The position numbers and the translations under genes are program-made. A model generated the notes under the pieces. That model was given only the letters and a program-made list of their open reading frames with translations, was not told where the DNA came from and searched no databases. This document shows positions 16,108-22,918 of a DNA stretch of 64,000 nucleotides, in pieces; position 1 is the first letter of the stretch, and each line of letters begins with the position of its first letter. Source of the DNA: JAAYUD01 sp041907665 (GTDB taxonomy: Bacteria; Bacteroidota; Bacteroidia; Bacteroidales; Bacteroidaceae); assembly GCA_041907665.1 (NCBI GenBank), contig JAYRGW010000015.1, positions 5,570 through 69,569 on the forward strand, read 5' to 3'.

Positions 16108-19100
16108 ATGAGACAAAAATTAAATTGTAAAACACGGCTTAGCAGGCTTTTCATCGCTCTTTCTGTAGTATTGGGCATTGGAAGTTTTTCTATGCAAGCC
16201 TTTGCTCTACCACGAGTAGAGATTTCACAACCTAACAAAGTTATCAAAGGTCACATTGTTGATGAGAACGGTGAAGCCCTTCCGGGTGCCAGTGTTGTTG
16301 TCAAAGGCCAAACATCGGGTATCATATCCGATATGAATGGTAATTTCTCGCTTTCTGTTGCCAGCGGGAATGTTGTTATCGTTGTATCTTCTGTTGGCTA
16401 TAAAACTCAGGAAATAGCTTTAAATGGAAGAACTAGTGTTAATATTGCGATGGTAGCTGCAGTCTCCGAGTTGAAAGAGGTTGTTGTTACAGCATTGGGT
16501 ATTAAGCGTGAAAAGAAATCATTGGGTTATGCAGTACAGGATGTTAAAGCTGATGAGCTCAATAAAGTTGGAAGTACGGGTTTAACTGATGCTTTGCAAG
16601 GTAAAGTCGCTGGTCTGAATATTTCTGATAGTGGTACTGGTGCCGGTGGTTCTTCTAAAGTTGTTATCCGTGGCAACTCTTCTTTAGTAGGTAATAACTC
16701 TCCTTTGTGGGTGGTTGATGGTGTGCCTTATGATACAGGTATTGATACTAATAATATGCAATGGGGAGGATTTGATAGAGCTGGTGGAGCTTTTGATTTG
16801 AATCCTGAAGACGTAGAATCTGTTTCAGTGTTAAAAGGCCCGACTGCTGCTGCTCTCTATGGCTCACGTGCCGGCAATGGTGTTATTATGGTAACCACAA
16901 AAAAGGGGGGACATAATGGGCGTTTAGGTATAAGTTATACAGGAAAATTCACTTCTTCTGCTATTGCCTACACATTAGATGAACAGAATACTTATGGAGA
17001 AGGCCGTAATGGAGTTATTGATGTTAATTCGCCTTACTCTTGGGGAGCAAAAATGGAAGGTCAGTCAGTTCCTGCGTGGTGGGATAAAACACAAACGACT
17101 AAATATTCCGTTCAAAAAGATGTTATGAAGAATTTTTATCGCAATGGAGGTATTCAGTCTAATGCTATTTCGCTAGAAGGTGGTGATAAAGAAAATCCAT
17201 ATCGTATTACTTTATCCCACGAATATACAAAAGGTAATGTAGAATACAATAATATTAAAAAAACGGATATAGATATTGTTTCGCGTTACAAAATAAACAA
17301 ATGGTTGACGTTAGATATTAAGGCTAATTATACTAATACTATTGGCGAAAACCGTCAAGAACTCGGCGCCTACGGTACTGCTTATTATTTGTATACAATG
17401 CCACGTAGTATTCAATTAAGTGATTTGAGTGCCAATAAATTTAATCCTACGCTATTAGCTCATGGAGAATATGAGCATTTTAACTTTTATGGTCCCGACT
17501 CGAATCATCAGAATCCATATTTTATAATGGAGCAATGGAAGAATAAGGATAAGAAAAATCGTTTATTTGGTTATGCTTCAGCAACAATAACTATTACTCC
17601 AGAGTTAAAATTGAAGTTAAAACAGGGAATGGATTATGCCGACACACAATATGGACAGAATTATAAATATAATGATCCGGTATTTGATACACGTCCATTG
17701 GTTGAAATGACTAAAAATACTACACGCGAAATGAACTCGGAATTTTTACTCTCTTGGAATAAAACATTGGGCGATTTCCAAGTTGGCGTTAGTGGTGGTG
17801 GTAATCGGATGTATTACCATTTAGAAGGTCTATATGGCTCTAGTGGAAAGATAAATATACCTTGGGCACAATATATTAATGCTGGGACTAAAAAGAATGC
17901 TTATAATTCTATCGATGAAAAAGAAATTAATTCTCTATATGCTTTTGCTAATGTAAGTTATAAAGACTATTTGTTTTTAGATGCTACAGCACGTAATGAT
18001 TGGTCTTCTACATTGCCAGCTGATAATCGTTCTTATTTTTATCCTTCCGTCAGTTTGAGTGGTATTGTTACTAGTTTTATGGATGCAATGAATATTAGTT
18101 ACAATAAGAGACTGATTAATTATGGTAAAATTCGGTTGTCTGTTGCTCAAGTAGGTAAGGATGCTGGTACTTACCAGTTACTTAACACTTATGATACTAC
18201 AACTGATGATGCATTCGGGCATTTATATACTGTAGAGCCTACTGATATGGCTAACATTAACTTAAAACCAGAAATTGCAACCTCCTATGAATTAGGAACC
18301 GAATGGCGATTATTTAATAATCGTTTAGGCATTGACTTTACCTATTATAATACAAAAACAAAAAATCAGATAGTACCTCTAGCGATGGTTTATTCTTCGG
18401 GGTGGGCAACTAAGTTCTTAAATGTTGGTAAAATTTCTAATAAAGGTATTGAACTTGCACTGAATGGATCCGTGGTGCGCACTAAAGATTTCAATGTGGA
18501 TTTGACATTAAATTTAGCTCATAACGATTCTAAACTTGATAAACTGGCTGAAGGTGTAGATCATTATCTCTTCGATCAATTAAATGGCAACGGTGGAACG
18601 ATGCAATTACGTGCATATCCTGGTGGAAAATTTGGAGTAATTTATGATACAGGTTATTTAAGGGATGCTAAAGGGAATGTAATTGTTGGTACTGATGGTA
18701 TTCCTAAAAAGACATCTAATCAAATTTGCTTGGGGAATATTGTACCTGATTTAACAGGGTCTTTTGGAATTAATTTAGGTTATAAGGGGCTGTCTTTATC
18801 TGCATTATTTAATTTCCAAAAGGGAGGTGATATCTATTCTTATACTGAACATCAGGCTGCTATGGCTGGTGTGGCAAAACGTACAGGTAATCGTGCTGAT
18901 TTTGTATATAAAGGCGTGACAGAATCTGGGGCTGTTAATACAAAAGCGGTTAGTGCTCAAGATTTTTGGATGAACGCTCCTGCAGAAGAATACATGTATG
19001 ATGCTTCGTTTTTGAAACTGAAAGAATTGTCATTGGCTTATGTCGTTCCCAAATCTTTCTTATCGAAGTATACAAACAATCTTGTTGGCAATATTAAGCT

Positions 19101-19260
19101 TTCGGTATTTGGTTCTAATCTATTATATCTGGTTAAACATACTCCAGGTACAACACCTGATAATAGTGCTTTTTCTGCAACAATGTTTGGGCAAGCTTTA
19201 GATTATGCACCAATGCCTAATACTCGTACTTTTGGCGTTTCTATTAATGTTGGATTTTAA
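16108..19260 (+). CDS. SusC/RagA-family TonB-linked outer-membrane transporter (orphan pair)
   Basis: This 1050-residue protein is a TonB-dependent active importer of the SusC family. After a signal peptide ending near ALP comes a carboxypeptidase-regulatory-like beta-sandwich (VIKGHIVDENGEALPGASVVVKG, about 44-120). A SusC-type TonB-box region (ELKEVVVTALGIKREKKSLGY) follows, then the plug domain (LQGKVAGLNI to NGVIMVTTKKGG, about 150-265) and a 22-strand barrel with a terminal aromatic (SINVGF). The partner SusD starts 12 bases downstream. No glycan hydrolase is linked, so the substrate is unknown. The gene favours T-ending codons such as GGT, GTT and GCT more than the neighbouring core genes, which may reflect high expression or a different origin. 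Confidence 0.95.
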   Translation: MRQKLNCKTRLSRLFIALSVVLGIGSFSMQAFALPRVEISQPNKVIKGHIVDENGEALPGASVVVKGQTSGIISDMNGNFSLSVASGNVVIVVSSVGYKTQEIALNGRTSVNIAMVAAVSELKEVVVTALGIKREKKSLGYAVQDVKADELNKVGSTGLTDALQGKVAGLNISDSGTGAGGSSKVVIRGNSSLVGNNSPLWVVDGVPYDTGIDTNNMQWGGFDRAGGAFDLNPEDVESVSVLKGPTAAALYGSRAGNGVIMVTTKKGGHNGRLGISYTGKFTSSAIAYTLDEQNTYGEGRNGVIDVNSPYSWGAKMEGQSVPAWWDKTQTTKYSVQKDVMKNFYRNGGIQSNAISLEGGDKENPYRITLSHEYTKGNVEYNNIKKTDIDIVSRYKINKWLTLDIKANYTNTIGENRQELGAYGTAYYLYTMPRSIQLSDLSANKFNPTLLAHGEYEHFNFYGPDSNHQNPYFIMEQWKNKDKKNRLFGYASATITITPELKLKLKQGMDYADTQYGQNYKYNDPVFDTRPLVEMTKNTTREMNSEFLLSWNKTLGDFQVGVSGGGNRMYYHLEGLYGSSGKINIPWAQYINAGTKKNAYNSIDEKEINSLYAFANVSYKDYLFLDATARNDWSSTLPADNRSYFYPSVSLSGIVTSFMDAMNISYNKRLINYGKIRLSVAQVGKDAGTYQLLNTYDTTTDDAFGHLYTVEPTDMANINLKPEIATSYELGTEWRLFNNRLGIDFTYYNTKTKNQIVPLAMVYSSGWATKFLNVGKISNKGIELALNGSVVRTKDFNVDLTLNLAHNDSKLDKLAEGVDHYLFDQLNGNGGTMQLRAYPGGKFGVIYDTGYLRDAKGNVIVGTDGIPKKTSNQICLGNIVPDLTGSFGINLGYKGLSLSALFNFQKGGDIYSYTEHQAAMAGVAKRTGNRADFVYKGVTESGAVNTKAVSAQDFWMNAPAEEYMYDASFLKLKELSLAYVVPKSFLSKYTNNLVGNIKLSVFGSNLLYLVKHTPGTTPDNSAFSATMFGQALDYAPMPNTRTFGVSINVGF

Positions 19261-19271
19261 TTGATTAACTT

Positions 19272-20885
19272 ATGAAAAAAATTATATTACCCATTCTTTT
19301 AAGTGGATGTTTGGCTTTTATGTCAGGGTGTACGAATGGATTTGATGAAATGAATACGACTTCTACGGCCTTGACGAAATCACAAGTCCTGCCTAACTCT
19401 TTGTTAGTAAGGTCAATGTGGAAAGGGGTTTCTGCTGATTATCAACGTAATTATAACTTATATGATGATCAGTATGCTCACTATTTCTCTAATTGTGTCG
19501 CCAGTTTTCCAACCGGTTATTATGAATACAATGATGGTTGGGCTCAATGCGGGTGGCAAGCTTTTTATACTGAACGCCAAAAGGAATATCTTGATATAAA
19601 AGATATCTGTGGCACTACTGAAATGTATACGAATTTGCTCGCAATCAATGATATTTGGAATATTATTTTGTGGCTACGGGTAACTGATCGGTGGGGAGAT
19701 GTTCCATATAAAGATGCTAATGGCCATTATGCCACTGCGACTGCTTCTCCAATAGCATATAATTCTCAAAAAGATATTTATATTGATATGATGAGTCGTT
19801 TGGATAAAGCAGCTTCATCTATAACAACGGCTTCATCTCAATTTGATCTGGGAACGGAAGATCTAGTTTACGGAGGTAATAGTAATATTGACAAATGGAA
19901 AAAATTAGCTTATTCGGTTATGCTTCGTATGGCAATTCGCATTGCGAATGTTGATCCCGTAGATGCTAAAAATTATGCCGCTAAGGCTGTTTCAGGAGGT
20001 GTAATGGCTAGTATTGATGATGATGCAAGAATTAAATGTGATGTGTCTCGCTGGGAAGATTATTACGATCGTTTATCTGGAGATTGGGCTAATACAACTA
20101 CTGATAAAGAATTCATGGAATTTATGGCTGGAACTAAAACAGGTTATGTAACCAATGCCGTAGATCCTCGCCGTTCAATGTGGTTCTCTTCTGGCACTAA
20201 AGGCTATGTTGGTTTTCCAAATGGTATTACTGCCTCTAGTCCCTCTTATACTGGATTTTTGTGGTCAGATTATGCTGAAATTAATGAACATAACACAAAA
20301 GGGTTTTTCTATTATAATCGCGACGACATCTCTAATAGTCATTTATCATATCCAATCATGGACTATTCTGAAGTCTGCTTTTTGAAAGCTGAGGCTGCTC
20401 TTCGGGGATACATTGGAGGGAATGCCGAAGATTATTACAAAAACGGGATAACTGCTTCTGTAAATAGTGTTGCTAAAGTATCTGGTGTTAGTGATCTGCA
20501 GGATGCTGATATAACAAATTATATTAACAGTTTGCCACCTTTCACTGGTAATAATGAAGCAAAATTACGTCTTATTTGTATTCAAGAATGGATTGCTCTT
20601 TATCCGAATGCACAAGAGGGATGGAGTCTTCTTAGAAGGTCAGGGTATCCTGAAAACCTTACTTGTCCAACTGCTAGCTCTAGCGCTTTGGTAAATGATG
20701 GAAATTGGATACAACGCATTGCTTATCCAAATAACGAATATGAGAATAACAATAAGAATATACCCTCTAATTTTCAAAGTAGCTCCTCAAACTATGCAAA
20801 ACGTGAACAATACGGTGTATGGTGGTCGCTCGCAGGTGATGGTAAAACCTATGCAAAGGGAACAACTCCTGCCAATAACTTCTAG
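19272..20885 (+). CDS. SusD-like substrate-binding lipoprotein (SusD-like_2 type)
   Basis: This 537-residue surface lipoprotein has the signal MKKIILPILLSGCLAFMSGC; the lipobox Cys is residue 20. The segment NGFDEMNTTSTALTKSQVLPNSLL and the repeated YTNLLAINDIWNIILWLRVTDRWGDVPY region match the SusD-like_2 branch (PF12771), built on TPR helices. SusD lids the SusC barrel and holds the substrate, often a glycan or peptide. A later hallmark is FLKAEAALRG, with IQEWIALYPNAQEGW near the C terminus. It pairs with the SusC just upstream and ends the transcript at the terminator 31 bases after its stop codon. Confidence 0.92.
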   Translation: MKKIILPILLSGCLAFMSGCTNGFDEMNTTSTALTKSQVLPNSLLVRSMWKGVSADYQRNYNLYDDQYAHYFSNCVASFPTGYYEYNDGWAQCGWQAFYTERQKEYLDIKDICGTTEMYTNLLAINDIWNIILWLRVTDRWGDVPYKDANGHYATATASPIAYNSQKDIYIDMMSRLDKAASSITTASSQFDLGTEDLVYGGNSNIDKWKKLAYSVMLRMAIRIANVDPVDAKNYAAKAVSGGVMASIDDDARIKCDVSRWEDYYDRLSGDWANTTTDKEFMEFMAGTKTGYVTNAVDPRRSMWFSSGTKGYVGFPNGITASSPSYTGFLWSDYAEINEHNTKGFFYYNRDDISNSHLSYPIMDYSEVCFLKAEAALRGYIGGNAEDYYKNGITASVNSVAKVSGVSDLQDADITNYINSLPPFTGNNEAKLRLICIQEWIALYPNAQEGWSLLRRSGYPENLTCPTASSSALVNDGNWIQRIAYPNNEYENNNKNIPSNFQSSSSNYAKREQYGVWWSLAGDGKTYAKGTTPANNF

Positions 20886-20916
20886 GAGTTTTAAAATTTA
20901 ATAGTAAAATTAATTG

Positions 20917-20951
20917 GGAAGCGCATCTTTAACGGATACGCTTCCTTTTTT
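20917..20951 (+). terminator. Intrinsic terminator after the first SusD
   Basis: GGAAGCG (20917-20923) pairs with CGCTTCC (20939-20945) and a run of six T follows directly. It lies between the susD stop codon and repeat copy A. Confidence 0.85.
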
Positions 20952-20972
20952 ATATAATGGTAAAAAAACAGA

Positions 20973-21084
20973 CGTATGTCACTGCCGTAACTTCCGTTAG
21001 TTACTGCGGTGACTAACAGAAGTTATCCTAACAACTAACGTTAGTTTCGTCAACAACATCCGTTAGTTACCGCTGCGACATACG
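20973..21084. repeat. Long imperfect inverted repeat in copy A
   Basis: CGTATGTC (20973-20980) pairs with GACATACG (21077-21084), with further partial complementarity inwards through the repeated TAACTAACG/CGTTAGTTA words. A self-complementary core, AACTAACGTTAGTT, lies near 21032-21045. Copy B keeps and even improves this pairing. Confidence 0.7.
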
Positions 21085-21122
21085 GTTGATTTTTTGCAAA
21101 GCAAAACAAGTGTACAGCCGCC

Positions 21123-21186
21123 GTTGTCGTATGTTAGTTTTTTCGGTGACGTCCTTAAGTTTTCGGAGAAACTAACATACGACAAC
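21123..21186. repeat. Perfect 18-bp inverted repeat in copy A
   Basis: GTTGTCGTATGTTAGTTT (21123-21140) is the exact reverse complement of 21169-21186, with a 28-base loop. The left arm and loop are kept without change in copy C on the other strand (6851-6888) and the whole hairpin in copy B. Confidence 0.88.
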
Positions 21187-21621
21187 ATTTTTAGGAGCAT
21201 ATGACGTTTTGGAAGAATAAAGACAATACAGATTTGTTGAAGTCGTCGGTTCTTACTAATACTTAAAGATACCTCGTGTAGATATGTAAAACCTCGTTTT
21301 TTCTATTTTAGTTACGAAAACGTTTCTGTCACCGTTACTGACTGTATATCAGGTACATACGTGCATACGACGCCAAAATGGGACACGAAAAACATGTTTT
21401 CTCGCAGAGAATCAATGCGTTATGATTTCTCTCAAATTTGCCCTGATAATGGGCGATACAAGGGGGTACTGAAAGTTGGCGTGCAGAATTCTTTTTCTAG
21501 CCTCGTTTTCAGAAGTGAATATGGAGAGCAATACTGATACTATTTTAACCATACCGAAGTGATACTTTTCAATGTGGGGAATTGATGCTGTGTTTCCCAA
21601 AAATGATAACGACGAACATAA

Positions 21622-21685
21622 AAATTCATAAGGACGAAACTAAAAGTTTGTAACTAGAAACATTTATTTTCGTCCTTATGAATTT
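21622..21685. repeat. 64-bp near-palindrome within repeat copy A
   Basis: Arms 21622-21639 and 21668-21685 pair perfectly over 18 bp. The 28-base centre pairs too except for mismatches at 21640/21667, 21645/21662 and 21650/21657. It would fold into a long cruciform or RNA hairpin. Confidence 0.9.
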
Positions 21686-22156
21686 CTCGCTGTCTATCAA
21701 CAAATTACATACAGTATGCCTATGTCGTAGCTCTAATTCGAGTTATGTCCGAGTGATGTAACAATAGCAAATATAGTGGCCTAAAATGGCCTGTGAATAT
21801 GGTTGGGATAAGAAAGTATCAGAATATCGGAGAATGTTCACTTTGAGATCTGTTATGAAAAATGATTGTATGCAAAGCATTTTATCGTTACTTTCTTTTG
21901 CTAAAATGGGGTAGCATTCTAATTATTTACATAGAAATAAGACAACATATATGCGGCTATTCATCGATTCTTTTTTTCAGCAAAACAATTATATTCTGAA
22001 CCTTTGTCACTTCAGTATGACACCATTACGCACTATCACACAGCATATTAACGATGCACCACATACAACGCCAGCGGAAATAGGCCTCAAAATCGAGGCA
22101 AGAGCATATTGTAGGAACGTTATTTCCGATAGGGGTCTATTTAGACTCGGTCTAAA

Positions 22157-22480
22157 CACACAGTTACAGGTAGCTGAACGCCCGATTTGTGCAGAGCGAA
22201 TGTGCAGCATCCGTTTATTGAGAAATACTTCATCTATAACAATTATTTTTACACCTATCTCCTATATTTACGGATGAACCTTTCTACTTCAGAAGGTAAG
22301 TTCATTATGATTCATCAAAGATTTATCATCGTTTGCCACAGCTTTATCAGAACATCCCTATAACACAAGTCACAAGTTGTATTTCTAGAATTCAGTCTAC
22401 CTTTTCATTTTTTCTTAATTTAGTGCTTTTGTCAGATTTAATTTTTATCTTTGTCCTTATTGACAAATTATATAGAAAAT
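22157..22480. other. Intergenic region before the beta-glucan locus
   Basis: This stretch separates the end of repeat A from the lipoprotein gene. It has a -7-like element TATCTTTG (22446-22453), but TTTG lies only 14 bases upstream, too close for the usual 19-21 base spacer. Otherwise I see no gene or repeat in it. Confidence 0.5.
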
Positions 22481-22906
22481 ATGAAAAAGAATCTTTTATT
22501 ACTACTATTCCTCTGTTGTTCTGCAATATTTACCTCGTGCGTAAACAATGACAATTTTGATGAGACCAAAGCTATAATAGGAAATTGGGAAGGTATAGGA
22601 AAGAACACGATGGGATGCGAATTTGTGGAAGACATTAGCTATGGACAAGGATATGTGATGACGAGCAAAGATGGCGGTAATATCGACGATATTATCTTAA
22701 ATTACTGCAGCAGTACGTGGGAATTTAATGAAGATACACACATCGACTATATCGTCAATACACAAAATAGTTCAATAAAATTTTTATTGTATAATGTAGA
22801 CCCGAAAACAAAGATAACATATAATCAAGACGTCGTCACAGTGAAGTACTATTTCGAAGACTATAACCATCTGGTCATCGATGGTGCCGAATTTGAACGA
22901 CAGTAA
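22481..22906 (+). CDS. Small lipoprotein of unknown function
   Basis: The start was set at the ATG at 22481 rather than upstream, since MKKNLLLLLFLCCSAIFTSC is a clean lipoprotein signal ending in a lipobox. The mature protein is about 120 residues. It begins with an Asn/Asp-rich linker, then IIGNWEGIGKNTMGCEFVED and alternating beta-strand patterns (STWEFNEDTHIDYIV, VTVKYYFEDYNHLVIDGAEFE). This resembles small lipocalin-like lipoproteins of Bacteroidetes, but the match is only to the fold pattern. It ends 12 bases before the sensor/regulator gene, so the two are probably co-transcribed. A role in glycan sensing or binding is only suggested by position. Confidence 0.72.
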   Translation: MKKNLLLLLFLCCSAIFTSCVNNDNFDETKAIIGNWEGIGKNTMGCEFVEDISYGQGYVMTSKDGGNIDDIILNYCSSTWEFNEDTHIDYIVNTQNSSIKFLLYNVDPKTKITYNQDVVTVKYYFEDYNHLVIDGAEFERQ

Positions 22907-22918
22907 AAACACTAAAAA

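Larger units (their letters stand above)
20963..22156 (+). repeat. Mosaic intergenic repeat, copy A (most complete)
   Basis: This long non-coding block fills most of the gap between the first SusD and the beta-glucan locus. It contains a hairpin-rich first part (20963-21200), a conserved stretch to 21610, the 64-bp palindrome (21622-21685), a short block near 21807-21843 and a final block (22002-22156). The part from about 20963 to 21686 recurs almost collinearly at 63277-64000 in the same orientation, with only scattered differences by eye. The other parts recur inverted in copy C. Short open frames here are unrelated between copies and look spurious. No transposase gene, clean terminal repeats or target duplications were found. 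Confidence 0.88.

Noticed and set aside
21640..21672. Possible invertible promoter inside the palindrome (TTTG followed by TATTTTCG)
   Set aside because: The spacer is only 14 bases instead of 19-21 and the -7 box has a mismatch, so it does not meet the Bacteroidetes promoter pattern.
20963..21686. CRISPR array or integron cassette as explanation of the repeated words
   Set aside because: The words are not evenly spaced with unique spacers, and no cas or integrase gene is nearby.
21951..22277. 108-codon open frame in the last block of repeat copy A
   Set aside because: The matching region in copy C has no equivalent frame, and the translation shows no domain or signal.
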